Positions 17,837-26,713 of a stretch of DNA of 64,000 nt are shown piece by piece. The first letter of the stretch is position 1. Every line of letters starts with the position of its first letter. The notes below the pieces were generated by a model. The model worked only from the letters and a program-made list of their open reading frames with translations, had not been told where the DNA came from and made no database searches. The DNA comes from CAVZCK01 sp963773735 (GTDB lineage: Bacteria; Pseudomonadota; Alphaproteobacteria; Rhizobiales; Rhodomicrobiaceae). The DNA lies in the NCBI GenBank assembly GCA_963773735.1, contig CAVZCK010000022.1:1-64000 (forward strand), in the 5' to 3' direction. The position numbers were made by a program, and so were the translations under genes.

Positions 17837-18037
17837 ATGGATTGGAACCGCGTCGAAGGCAATTGGAAGCAGTTCAAGGGCCGCGTGAAGGAGCAGTGGG
17901 GCAAACTCACCGACGATGATCTTGATCAGATCAACGGCCGCCGCGACCAGCTCGAAGGCAAGATCCAGGAGCATTATGGCAAGGCCCGCGATCAGGTCCG
18001 CGCGGATGTCGACAGCTGGCTGAGCCGCGTTGGCTGA
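17837..18037 (+). CDS. CsbD-like stress protein
   Basis: 66 residues: MDWNRVEGNWKQFKGRVKEQ, WGKLTDDDLDQINGRRDQLE, GKIQEHYGKARDQV. The pattern W-x-GNWKQFKGKVKEQWGKLTDDD is the CsbD signature. Small, hydrophilic and cytosolic; produced under general stress in many bacteria, mechanism unknown. AAGGAG ribosome site 7-12 bp upstream. Confidence 0.94.
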   Translation: MDWNRVEGNWKQFKGRVKEQWGKLTDDDLDQINGRRDQLEGKIQEHYGKARDQVRADVDSWLSRVG

Positions 18038-18052
18038 GCACAGTGTGAGAGC

Positions 18053-18076
18053 GGCCGCGGACACCCGTCCGCGGCC
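18053..18076 (+). terminator. Hairpin after the CsbD-like gene
   Basis: GGCCGCGGA, loop CACCCG, TCCGCGGCC: a perfect 9-bp GC stem 15 bp after the stop, followed by CCTTGCCTTCTT, a weak pyrimidine run. Probably an intrinsic terminator or stabilising stem. Confidence 0.5.
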
Positions 18077-18169
18077 CCTTGCCTTCTTGGCGGAAAAGGC
18101 ACAGTTTATCGCCGCCAGGATCGGGTCGTTGCTAGGAAAAACCCGCAAGAACAAGCAAAGGATTGCGAG

Positions 18170-18694
18170 ATGAAATCCAGACTCTTAGCTGCGGCATTCA
18201 TCGTCACGGCCGTGGCGTCGGCGCGCGCTGAGACCATCGATACGTCGGCGTTCAAGACCACGCAGGCGCCGGACGAGTGGCGCGGCGTCAATTACATCGG
18301 CCAGCCGATCGTGAATTCGAGCGGCGAAAAGATCGGCGACGTCAACGACATCTTGTTCGACCGGACCGGCAAGATCACCACCGTCGTGATCGGCGTGGGC
18401 GGCTTCCTTGGCCTCGGCGAGAAGCGCGTGGCGCTCCCCTTTTCGGCCATCACTTACAGCGAAAAGGATGGCGTGCGCCAGATCATGGCGCCGCTGACCA
18501 AGGAGGCTCTTCAGGCTGCGCCCGAATATAAGCTGACCGAAAAGACGGCGATGGACAAGGTCCGCGAGAAAGCGGGCCAGGTGGCGACAAAAGCGTCCGA
18601 AAAGGCCGGCGAGCTGAAGGATCAGGCGGTCAAGAAGATCGAGGAGTATAATAGCAAGGACGAATCGAAGTACGGCGCTCCAAAGAAAGAATAA
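18170..18694 (+). CDS. PRC-barrel domain secreted protein
   Basis: 174 residues. MKSRLLAAAFIVTAVASARA is a Sec signal peptide (cleavage after ARA). A PRC-barrel follows at about 35-105 (WRGVNYIGQPIVNSSGEKIG, DVNDILFDRTGKITTVVIG, FLGLGEKRVALPFSAI). The C-terminal 60 residues are Lys/Glu/Ala-rich and helical (VREKAGQVATKASEKAGEL), recalling LEA/CsbD-type stress proteins. Location among EcfG-linked genes suggests a periplasmic stress protein. Confidence 0.85.
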   Translation: MKSRLLAAAFIVTAVASARAETIDTSAFKTTQAPDEWRGVNYIGQPIVNSSGEKIGDVNDILFDRTGKITTVVIGVGGFLGLGEKRVALPFSAITYSEKDGVRQIMAPLTKEALQAAPEYKLTEKTAMDKVREKAGQVATKASEKAGELKDQAVKKIEEYNSKDESKYGAPKKE

Positions 18695-18716
18695 CCGCGC
18701 ACCGTCCGGTGTCTGA

Positions 18717-20330
18717 ATGAAGCCGATCTGCCCCAAGCGCCTCGAAGGTCTGATGCTTCGAGGTGCTTCCTGCTCTTGTGGACCTATGCGCCCTGCCATT
18801 GCCGCGAAATTCGTCAGGCGCCTGCCGAGAACCGATTTTCCCCAGGGGACGACGTTTCTTGGGGCGTCATTTACGCTCCTCTTCGTGCTGGTGATCGTTG
18901 CGACGGCCTTGCTGGAACATACACGTGCCGAGCGCGAAAGACTGATGAGGACCATCGAGACGCAGGGAGAACTGGATGAACTGCTCGCGGCGCTGACACG
19001 GCTGGAAAGCGGCCAGCGCGGCTATCTTCTCACGGGAGACAACAAATATCTCAAGGTTTATTGGGACACGCTGCCAACCGTTTCGGGTCATATGAAAGCC
19101 CTGGAAGACGCTGTCGGCCGCGATGCAAGCCAGAAGAATCGCATCGAGGCCATCAAGCCGCTCGTCGGCGGCAAGCTGAGCGAGATGGCCGAGACCGTGC
19201 AGCTCTATGAGTCGGGCAAGCGTGACGATGCGATCGGGCTGGTGCGTAGCGAGCTGGGTATCCGCTATATGGACGACATTCGGCTGCTCGTAGCGCAGAT
19301 GAAGCATGAGAACGCCGAGCTTCGCTTTCAGCAATATGCCACTGCCCGGAACCAGGAGCGATGGCTGCTCGCAGCCAATGTCGTCGCCGCGACGCTGATC
19401 GTGCTGCTTGCCGCGATCTCGGTCTTTGCCGTCCGGCGGGCGAATGCCGCGATGCAGAAGGCGCATGACGTCCTGCGCGGGGCAAATGCCGAGCTTGAAG
19501 CGAGCGTGGCGGCGCGGACGGCGGAACTGACGGCCGCTAATGAAGAGATCCAAAGATTTGCCTATATCGTCAGCCACGATCTGCGCTCCCCGCTCGTCAA
19601 TATCATGGGATTTACCAGCGAGCTGGAGGCGCTGAAAAAGACCTTCCTGGAGCGCCTGGGGGCAGCGCTGCCGGATGAGATGTCCGGTGCGGAACCGCAG
19701 CCGGCCGGGCCTGACGCCAACGCGGCCAGCGATCAGTTCGGGGGAGAGTTCGATGAAGCCGTCAGCTTCATCAAAGCCTCGATTACCAAAATGGACCGCC
19801 TGATCAGCGCGGTGTTGAAGATCTCCCGCGAGGGCAGCAGAGCGCTTGAGCCGGAGCGCATCGATCTCGGCCGTCTCATCGAAACGGTCACCAAGGCGGT
19901 CGCGCATCAGACCCAAGACGCCGGCGCCGATATCGAGATCGGCGAGTTGCCGACCATCGTCTCCGACCGTCTCGCTTTGGAACAGATCTTCTCCAACCTC
20001 TTGGATAACGCGCTGAAATATCTGCGCCCGGGCGAGCGTGGGGAAATCGGCGTTACCGGCGCCACGAACGGGGCCAAGGTGACGATCGAGGTTTCGGATA
20101 ATGGCAGCGGCATATCCGAACGCGATCAGAGCCGGATTTTCGAAATGTTCCGGCGTGCCGCCGGAACGCAGGATAAGCAGGGAGAAGGCATGGGACTGGC
20201 CCATGTCCGGGCGCTCGTGCGCAGGATTGGAGGGACGATCAGCGTCGAGTCGACTCTCGGCAAGGGCAGCACATTCAGCGTTACGCTGCCGCGAACCCTA
20301 CCTCATGAGGCAAGAAGGATGAGTGCATGA
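18717..20330 (+). CDS. CHASE3-domain sensor histidine kinase
   Basis: 537 residues. Transmembrane segment about 47-66 (GASFTLLFVLVIVATALLE), an extracytoplasmic CHASE3 domain about 70-215 (LTRLESGQRGYLLTGDNKYL), a second transmembrane segment about 222-244, a coiled coil, then HisKA with phospho-acceptor His near 287 (IVSHDLRSPLVNI) and HATPase_c (NLLDNALKYL, SDNGSGI, GMGLAHVRAL). Overlaps the next response regulator by 4 bp (ATGA), so they form a pair. Lies next to ecfG, so it may feed the stress response, but its HisKA type is not the HWE/HisKA_2 type known to act on PhyR. Confidence 0.9.
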   Translation: MKPICPKRLEGLMLRGASCSCGPMRPAIAAKFVRRLPRTDFPQGTTFLGASFTLLFVLVIVATALLEHTRAERERLMRTIETQGELDELLAALTRLESGQRGYLLTGDNKYLKVYWDTLPTVSGHMKALEDAVGRDASQKNRIEAIKPLVGGKLSEMAETVQLYESGKRDDAIGLVRSELGIRYMDDIRLLVAQMKHENAELRFQQYATARNQERWLLAANVVAATLIVLLAAISVFAVRRANAAMQKAHDVLRGANAELEASVAARTAELTAANEEIQRFAYIVSHDLRSPLVNIMGFTSELEALKKTFLERLGAALPDEMSGAEPQPAGPDANAASDQFGGEFDEAVSFIKASITKMDRLISAVLKISREGSRALEPERIDLGRLIETVTKAVAHQTQDAGADIEIGELPTIVSDRLALEQIFSNLLDNALKYLRPGERGEIGVTGATNGAKVTIEVSDNGSGISERDQSRIFEMFRRAAGTQDKQGEGMGLAHVRALVRRIGGTISVESTLGKGSTFSVTLPRTLPHEARRMSA

Positions 20331-20746
20331 ACAGTGCGGTGACGATCGTCATGATCGAGGACGACGAGGGGCACGCCCGCCTGATCGAGAAAAATATCGC
20401 CAGAGCGGGCGTCAGAAATGCGATCATACATCTTCCGACGGGAACAGCAGCGCTGGAATATTTCCAGCATCCGGAGCGGCCAAAGAGCCTTCTGATCCTG
20501 CTTGATCTCAATCTGCCCGACATGACGGGCATCGACATTCTGCAATATATTAAGGGGCAAGAAGCGCTTAAATGCGTGCCGGTCATCGTTCTAACCACAA
20601 CCGACGACCATCGCGAGGTCGACCGCTGCTACGAGCTCGGCTGCAGCGTCTATGTCACCAAGCCTGTCGAGTACGAGCAATTCGCTAACGCCATCCGTCA
20701 GCTTGGGCTATTCTTCCAGGTGATCGAGGTGCCAGAGACGACCTGA
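20327..20746 (+). CDS. Single-domain response regulator (Rcp1-like)
   Basis: 139 residues, one receiver domain and no output: acidic pocket MIEDDEGHARL, acceptor Asp near 62 in LLDLNLPDMTG, Thr in VLTTTDD, Lys in VTKPVEYEQF. The longer loop between beta-2 and alpha-2 resembles Rcp1-type regulators that pair with CHASE/phytochrome kinases. Coupled to the CHASE3 kinase and immediately followed by the receiver-kinase gene. Confidence 0.9.
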   Translation: MNSAVTIVMIEDDEGHARLIEKNIARAGVRNAIIHLPTGTAALEYFQHPERPKSLLILLDLNLPDMTGIDILQYIKGQEALKCVPVIVLTTTDDHREVDRCYELGCSVYVTKPVEYEQFANAIRQLGLFFQVIEVPETT

Positions 20747-21828
20747 ATGGAGCTTCCGATCGTCCACGTATTGTTTATCGACGATGACGAGGGCCTGTGC
20801 CGGCTCGTCAGGAAGGATTTGGAGCGGCACGGCTTTCGCATCGACATCTGCTTCGATGGTGCCAGCGGCCTGGCCAAAGCTCGCCGAAGGCCGCGGTCGA
20901 TGCCGTGGTTCTCGATCACAATCTGCCCGATCAGGACGGTCTCAGCGTTCTTGTCGAAATCCAAAAGCTGCCGGACCCCCCGCCGGTCATCTATCTGACC
21001 GCCGCCGCAGACAGCCGGACGGCAGTATCGGCCCTAAAGGCCGGCGCGGCGGATTATGTCATCAAGGACATTAGCAGCGAGTTTCTTCCGCTGTTGCGCG
21101 CCGATATCGAGGCAGGCATCGAGTCGGCCAATCTGCGCCGTGCCAAGAAGGCGGCTGAGGCCGAGATCGTGGCCGCGCATGACCGCTACAAGGCTCTCGC
21201 CGCCGAGCGCGCGGTGCTGCTCCGCGAGGTCAATCACCGGGTGAGCAACAGTCTTCAGCTCATCGCCTCGCTCTTGCAGTTCCAGTCCCGCGCGGTGATG
21301 CAGGACGTGAAGGATGCTTTGCTTGAGGCGCATAACCGGGTGCTGGCGGTGGCCCGCATCCACCGCAGTCTCTACACATCGCAGAATGTGCAATCGGTCT
21401 CGCTTCACCGCTATATTGAGGCGCTCGTCGCGGACATCGAAAGCGCCGCAGGTAATGGCCGGGAGACCGGCTCCGTCTCGCTTGAGACCGATGCGGTCGA
21501 GATCGAGCCCGATCGCGCCGTCGCGGTTGGCGTCATCCTGACCGAGCTTGTCCTCAATGCCCGCAAGCACGCCTATCCCGACGGCAGCGGGCCGATCCGG
21601 ATCAGATTGCAGGTCGTTCATCCCAATCAGAGTCTGATGAGCGTCGAGGATGACGGCGTCGGCCTTGTGAACGGTTCCGCCGTTCAGTCGGGCGGGCTTG
21701 GCACGACGATCGTCAACGCCATGGTGCAAAAGCTGGGTGCCGAGCTGCGTTATGACTCCAAAGCGAAGGGGACGCGCGCGATCGTGACATTCGACCCTGG
21801 CAATTCCGCGCAATCGTCGGCCCCCTGA
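20747..21828 (+). CDS. Receiver-HisKA_2 hybrid histidine kinase, cytosolic (frameshifted)
   Basis: Begins directly after the preceding stop: MELPIVHVLFIDDDEGLCRL, a receiver domain. The frame changes near 20885 (after SGLAKA) and continues VDAVVLDHNLPDQDGLSV, AGAADYVIKDI, then a coiled coil and the HisKA_2 motif LLREVNHRVSNSLQLIASLL with the phospho-His near residue 163, and an HATPase (LTELVLNARKHAYPD, GGLGTTIVNAMV). About 360 residues. No transmembrane helix. HisKA_2/HWE kinases are the known partners of PhyR, so this is the best local candidate for a PhyR kinase or phosphatase. Confidence 0.87.
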
Positions 21829-21866
21829 CAGTAACGACGCGGAGCATTGACCCGCGCAGCGCGGCT

Positions 21867-22670
21867 TTACCGGCTTCGACCGAGGCGGGAGCGGTTGAAT
21901 GTCAGCGCATCACGGCTCGGACCGAAGGCAGTGCCGTCAAAACTGTGCAGCGTCAACGTGAACGCGTCCGGCAGCACTTCGATCAGCCAGAAACCGTTCG
22001 GCTCGCCGCGCATCCGCCAGGACAGCGCCGTCGGCGCGCCGACTGCGATCAGTCGGCCGGGCAATTGCTGCAACTCGACGGCAAATGCCTGATGAATATG
22101 CCCCGACATCACCATCTCGACGCCTTGCGCGCTGAACATCTCGACCGCCTGCATGGCCCGGCGCGCCGGTCTTGCACGCGGGAAGCCCTCGACGGAAATC
22201 AGCGGATGGTGCGTGGCGACGATGCGCGCCTTCTCAGGCGCGGCCTCGGCGAGAAGAGTCCGCATCGCCTGGATGTCGCGCCGCCTCGCCGTGCCTTCCT
22301 GCCATCTGAGGTGTCGGCTGCCAGCTCGCCGTGGTGTTCAGCCCGACCACGACGACCTGCTCGTCCTCGAAGACCGGCATCAGCGGATGTCCCACGCTCC
22401 GCCAATAGCGCGCGAACGGTCTGGTGAAACGCTCGACGAGGTTCCACACCGGCAGATCGTGATTGCCGGGCAGCAGGAGGAGCGGCGCGCGCAGCGTTTC
22501 GAGCCAGGCCCTTGCCTCCTCGAACTCCCGCTGCCGCGACCGGAGGGTCATGTCTCCGGCGATAACGATCAGGTCCGGGTGAGACGTTCGAGATCGGCAT
22601 GAAGCTGCTTTGCCAAGCCTTCGGGCACCGAACCGAAATGCAGATCCGCGAGAAGGGCGATACGCGTCAT
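21867..22670 (-). CDS. Metallophosphoesterase (two compensating frameshifts)
   Basis: Starts MTRIALLADLHFGSVPEGLA at 22670. The frame changes near 22575 (continuing DLIVIAGDMTLRSRQREFEE) and near 22315 (continuing RRRDIQAMRTLLAEAAP). Joined motifs are those of the calcineurin-like family: DLHFG, GDMT, GNHDLP, THHPL and GHIHQAF. About 267 residues. Its ATG overlaps the stop of the lipid kinase gene (ATGA), so the two form an operon; by analogy with such pairs it may act on lipid or nucleotide phosphates, but the substrate is not known. Confidence 0.85.
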
Positions 22671-23573
22671 GTCGTGCCGTTTTTCGGCTTCAAGATTGTC
22701 AGCGCTTGGGGACGGATGCTGTAATGCAGCGGCGTTTCCAGCCAGAGCACCTCGCCGTCATTGGCGACGCGAAGCCGCTTTGCCTTGGAGTTGATGGTCA
22801 GTGTCCTCACCCTATGGCCTTCGAATTCCGGATCGCCCTTCCACAGGCCGAGCGAGGCTCGCAAAAGGAGCCAAATGGTCCGCGCTATCGTCCGATGTTT
22901 CGAGATATAGAGGCCGAGCCGGCCGGTATCGAGCGGGCCTCGTTTCGGCGGAAAATGAGCTTCCTCAAGATATGGGTTGTTCGAAACGGCGACCGTTCAG
23001 CGCCCGATGGACGCGCGGCGTTTTGCTATCGTCGATCAGCAGGGCGAGCCGGCGGACCGTCCGTGCGATCTCGCCCGGCAAGGCCAGGTAGCCGGCCAGC
23101 CGCTCGGCAAGCGACCTTCCGCGCAGGCTCTGGCGCCTTGCTGTGACCATCGGCGGCAGGCCAATGAAGGAATTGCAGAGGAAGATCCGGCCGTTCACCT
23201 CGCCGACATCGATCTTGTGCGGCTCGGTGGTTACGAGCCCCTTAATGGCTTGGTCGATATCGAGCGGCAGATCGAGGTCGCGGGCGAGCCGGTTCAGCGT
23301 GCCGAGCGGCAAAATCCCAAGCGCCATATCCCGTCCGAGCAGCGCTGTCGCGGCAGCGTTGACCGATCCGTCGCCGCCTCCGATGATGATGGCGTCATAG
23401 TCCTTCCCAGCGGCGCTCTGCAGCCTCTCCGCAATGTCCCCCGGCTCGGCGGTCTCGACGCTGATGCAGTGCCCAGCCTTCGCGAAGGCATTGCCAAGCT
23501 TTTTTTCGAGCTGCTCGGGTCCGAGGCCGATCATTGTGCCGGCGTTGCGGTTGAGGATGGCATGAACGCGCAT
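22667..23573 (-). CDS. Diacylglycerol kinase catalytic-domain (YegS/DagK-like) protein (frameshifted)
   Basis: Starts MRVHAILNRNAGTMIGLGPE at 23573. Contains IIGGGDGSVNAAATALLG, the nucleotide-binding GGDGT-like loop of lipid kinases, and LPLGTLNRLARDLDLPLD. Near 22975 the frame shifts and continues NNPYLEEAHFPPKRGPLDTG to IRPQALTILKPKNGTT. Joined length about 302. Cytosolic or membrane-associated lipid kinase; substrate may be diacylglycerol or another lipid. Upstream partner of the metallophosphoesterase gene. Confidence 0.87.
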
Positions 23574-23676
23574 TGTTGCTTGATGTGCCCGGTTAACGAA
23601 TCGCCTCTGGCGCGGTTCATAGAACAATTAAGCTCGCCGGAGGTTTCAAGCGGAGCCGACGCTTGAACGAGCTGGG

Positions 23677-24843
23677 TCAGGAACTCAGAAATTCAGCCGC
23701 CGGACGAAGGGTGCGAAACCGCTCGGCAACAATCTTGAAGCTTGCAAGAAGCGGAACGGCCAGCAGCGCTCCCGCCATGCCCCACATCCAGCCCCAGAGC
23801 ACGATGGCGATGAAAATCGCGACGGGATTGAGCGATAGCCTGCGTCCCCAGATATAGGGCGAAATCAGGTTCTGCACGAACAGCAGCACCGAAACATAGA
23901 TCGCCGGCAGCGCCAGCGCGGCCGCCAGCGAATCGGTGGAGACCAGCGAGGCCATGGTCAGTAGGGTCACGATCACCACCGGGCCGATATAGGGCGCGAA
24001 GCTGAAGACCGCGGTAGCCGCGCCCCAGAGCAGCGCATTCTCAACGCCGAGTGCCCAGCCCATGCCGGTCACCAGGAGGCCGTAGCCGATATTCGTTACG
24101 GTAAGGGACAGGAGATAGAAGGAGATATCCCGTCTGACGCTGCGGGTGATGTCCACTGCGCGCGCCTTGTGTTCGTCCGTATGCATCAGGCCAACCAGCT
24201 TGCGCAGGAACATGTCGCCGGTAGCCAGAAGGAAAAAGAGCAGGATGAGCACGATGCCGATCGAGGTCGCAACGCGCTGCGTGCCGCTCAGGAGTTCGCC
24301 GGCAAAGCTCGGCCGGCGCAATTCGACGATCTGGCGGCGCTGCGGCGGCTTCGTCGAAAATTCGGTCGCGGTTTCGATCTCCTCCGTCGCCTTCTGAATG
24401 TCGGCAATCGGCTTCCGGATCAGCTTCATGCGCTCCTCCAGCTTGGTGAAGCTTGCCGGAAGCCGGGCGACCCAGTCCTGAGCGGGCCCCGCGAGGGTGA
24501 TCATTGAACCGACGATGAAGCCGAGCGCGGCGGCAACGATAATCGCCGAGGCAACCGCGCGTGGGAACCGCAGCCTTTCAAGCCACTCGACCGCCGGAGA
24601 AAGCATCATGCTGAGAAGAATGGAGATCGTGACCGGGACGAGCACCGGCGCCGTGAAATAGAGCGTGTAAAAGACGGCGATGACGAAGAGCCCGATGATG
24701 GCAATTCTGAGCGGGGTATCGATGATGCCGCGCGAAACGGGCGTCGGCCTCGCCGCGCACCCGTCGGGCGCCTCGGGTGCAGCTGACTCTCCGGCGGTCA
24801 AATCGTGCGTTTTCGTCTTCAGCATGCGCGGTCCCCGGGGCAT
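23677..24843 (-). CDS. AI-2E family transporter (PerM-like)
   Basis: 388 residues. Hydrophilic start, then pairs of transmembrane helices (IAIIGLFVIAVFYTLYF, ISILLSMMLSPAVEWLE), a soluble middle region about 135-190, and further helices including FAPYIGPVVIVTLLTM, VQNLISPYIWGRRLSLNPVA and VLWGWMWGMAGALLAVPLL. The NPVAIFIAIVLWGWMWG motif is typical of the family, whose members export small solutes or ions; autoinducer transport is proven only in some. A second ATG six codons in is equally possible as start. Confidence 0.9.
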   Translation of the reverse strand: MPRGPRMLKTKTHDLTAGESAAPEAPDGCAARPTPVSRGIIDTPLRIAIIGLFVIAVFYTLYFTAPVLVPVTISILLSMMLSPAVEWLERLRFPRAVASAIIVAAALGFIVGSMITLAGPAQDWVARLPASFTKLEERMKLIRKPIADIQKATEEIETATEFSTKPPQRRQIVELRRPSFAGELLSGTQRVATSIGIVLILLFFLLATGDMFLRKLVGLMHTDEHKARAVDITRSVRRDISFYLLSLTVTNIGYGLLVTGMGWALGVENALLWGAATAVFSFAPYIGPVVIVTLLTMASLVSTDSLAAALALPAIYVSVLLFVQNLISPYIWGRRLSLNPVAIFIAIVLWGWMWGMAGALLAVPLLASFKIVAERFRTLRPAAEFLSS

Positions 24844-25193
24844 GGCGGCGCCGTCTTATCGGATAGCGAATCGAGAACCGTGGCGGGCGCGACCACGCCG
24901 CGGAGGACGTGCCGATTTGGCACAGGCGCCCGCAACCCATGGCGTCGCACCAAGTAGCCGATTTTACGCGTTCCTTCCGACCACGACCGGCGCGCGTCTT
25001 GCCTCAACCTGTGCGATCCTGCTTATCATCCGCGCCTCGATGCCGCCAACAAATCAAATTCTTGTTTCGTGGCGCAATTTTCTCTTGAAACCGGGGGCCG
25101 TAGCGTGCATATGCCCCCCCTTGTAAGCCGGTGGTCATGCAGCGCCATGCCGCCGGCTTCATCTGGTCATCTACTGGTTGGGGAGGACGCCAT
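24844..25193. other. speH upstream region with structured leader
   Basis: 350 bp between the divergent AI-2E and speH genes with no convincing gene. The last 110 bp hold two inverted repeats (GGGGGC...GCCCCCC near 25093-25119, and AAGCCGG...CCGGCTT at 25125-25159) just before the speH ribosome site. The rest is unremarkable promoter-sized sequence. Confidence 0.4.
25125..25159 (+). promoter_or_regulatory. Leader hairpin upstream of speH
   Basis: AAGCCGG (25125-25131) pairs with CCGGCTT (25153-25159); the loop contains GTCATG and CCATG, themselves partly complementary. It ends 35 bp before the speH start. Polyamine genes are often controlled by leader RNA, but I cannot match this to a known SAM or polyamine riboswitch. 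Confidence 0.3.
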
Positions 25194-25697
25194 ATGGCTT
25201 ACAATGTCGCCCTCTTCCAATTGGGGATGGACTTGGATCACGGTTCAAGCACCGCCCAAACGGAAGAAAAGCATTCCGTCTGCGGCCCAAGCGTGGCGCA
25301 GCAGCACGACAGGAAAGACTACTTCTGTGTGCGTGACGGCAGGAAATTTGCCGGTACGCACCTGATCGTCGATGTGAAAAATGGCAGTCGTCTCGACGAC
25401 CTCGAACACATCGAGAATACCTTCAGGAAATGCATCGAGGTCGCAGGCGCCACGCTCCTGCACATTCACATGCATCATTTTACTCCCAACGGAGGCGTCT
25501 CGGGCGTCGCCGTGCTTGCTGAATCGCATATCAGCATTCATAGCTGGCCCGAATATGGCTATGCCGCCCTGGACATTTTCATGTGCGGCGACACCAAACC
25601 GCATCTGGCCCTGGATATCATTCGCGAGGCGTTCCAGCCGGACGAGCTGATCGTCCAGGAGTATATGCGCGGCGAGAACGTCGCGATTGCCGCTTGA
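25194..25697 (+). CDS. speH: S-adenosylmethionine decarboxylase proenzyme
   Basis: 167 residues from the ATG after GGGGAGGACGCCAT. The class 1b core spans about 48-160: GTHLIVDVKNGSRLDD, HHFTPNGGVSGVAVL, then AESHISIHSWPEYGYAALD, where the Ser of ESH (near 112) becomes the pyruvoyl group after self-cleavage. MCGDTKP follows. The first 45 residues are an extra polar extension not needed for the core. The product, decarboxylated SAM, is the aminopropyl donor for the next gene. Confidence 0.95.
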   Translation: MAYNVALFQLGMDLDHGSSTAQTEEKHSVCGPSVAQQHDRKDYFCVRDGRKFAGTHLIVDVKNGSRLDDLEHIENTFRKCIEVAGATLLHIHMHHFTPNGGVSGVAVLAESHISIHSWPEYGYAALDIFMCGDTKPHLALDIIREAFQPDELIVQEYMRGENVAIAA

Positions 25698-25738
25698 GGC
25701 TCGCCCTCCAGCCGGAGGCTTTGCCGCTAAAGGTCGCC

Positions 25739-25772
25739 CGTGCCCGGTCATTTGGCCGGGCACGCCTTTTTT
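25739..25772 (+). terminator. Intrinsic terminator between speH and speE
   Basis: CGTGCCCGG, loop TCATTTGG, CCGGGCACG, then TTTTTT after two bases. A textbook Rho-independent terminator 40 bp after the speH stop and just before speE. It should separate the two genes or reduce speE expression unless read through. Confidence 0.85.
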
Positions 25773-25805
25773 CACGGCAATTCCAGGATTTGCAGGAGCC
25801 GCAGG

Positions 25806-26665
25806 ATGACGCGCTGGGTCGAAGAGACGTTCAACCCCATTTCCGCTGCGGCCTGGAATGCGATGCCGTCCTTTACGAAGGCCATACCGGATTTCAGGAC
25901 CTCATCATCTTCGAGAACCAGACCTTCGGCCGGGTGATGATGCTCGACGGCGTCATCCAGCTCACCGAGCGGGACGAGTTCATCTATCATGAGATGATGG
26001 CCCATGTGCCGCTTTTCAGCCTTGGCGACGCCAGGACGGTGCTCATCATCGGTGGCGGCGACGGCGGCGTGCTGCGCGAGGTTCTGAAGCATCGCGGCGT
26101 CAGACGCGTCGTTCACTGCGAGATCGACGGCGTCGTCGTCGAGATGTCGCGGAAATATCTGCCGGGTATCTCTCAGGGAGCCTTTGACGATCCCCGCCTT
26201 GAGCTGATGATTGGCGACGGGATCAGATTCGTGAATGAGACCGACCAGAAGTTCGACGCCATCATTGTCAATTCGACGGAGCCGATCGGCCCGGCCAAAG
26301 TGCTGTTTACGGAAGATTTCTTCGCCGCCTGCCAGAAACGCCTGAGGCCGCGCGGCGTTTTCATCGGTCAGAACGGCCTGCCGTTTCTGTATCCGGAGCA
26401 TCTGAGCGAGAGCGGGCGCATGTTGCGGAGGCTCTATGCCGATGCCGCTTGCTTTCTCTGCTGTCAGCCGACCTATTTCGGCGGCCCCTTCGCTCTGGCC
26501 TGGGCGGGGAATGATCCGAAGACGAGGGCGCTCTCCGCCGCCGCGCTGGCGAGGCGCTATGCCGGGAGCGGCATCGCAACCCGGTATTACATCCCGGAGG
26601 TCCACCGTGCGGCGTTCATCCTGCCGAACTATATCGCCGATGCCTGGAACGGCGGAGAAAGATAG
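25806..26665 (+). CDS. speE: Spermidine synthase-like aminopropyltransferase (frameshifted near start)
   Basis: MTRWVEETFNP at 25806 is the natural start (GCAGG before it). One C appears lost in a C-run near 25835, after which the frame continues FRCGLECDAVLYEGHTGFQD to the end. SAM-binding IIGGGDGGVLREVLKH, then FVNETDQKFDAIIVN. About 286 residues, typical of SpeE. Where E. coli SpeE has DCTDP, this protein has NSTEP (about residues 158-162): both catalytic-site aspartates are changed. The C-terminal QPTYFGGPFALAWA and RYYIPEVHRAAFILP are conserved. It probably is an aminopropyltransferase of the family, but activity or substrate may differ. Confidence 0.85.
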
Positions 26666-26713
26666 CGCCTTGCGCTGAATCTGAGCGCCGGCTGCGATTA
26701 AAGGCGGGCCGAT

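Noticed and set aside
18867..20204. 445-codon minus-strand frame
   Set aside because: Antisense to the CHASE3 kinase gene and without family features.
25583..25805. Earlier start for the spermidine synthase-like gene
   Set aside because: The upstream part of that frame is an out-of-frame overlap with speH and crosses the terminator; the family N-terminus MTRWVEETFNP lies in another frame at 25806.
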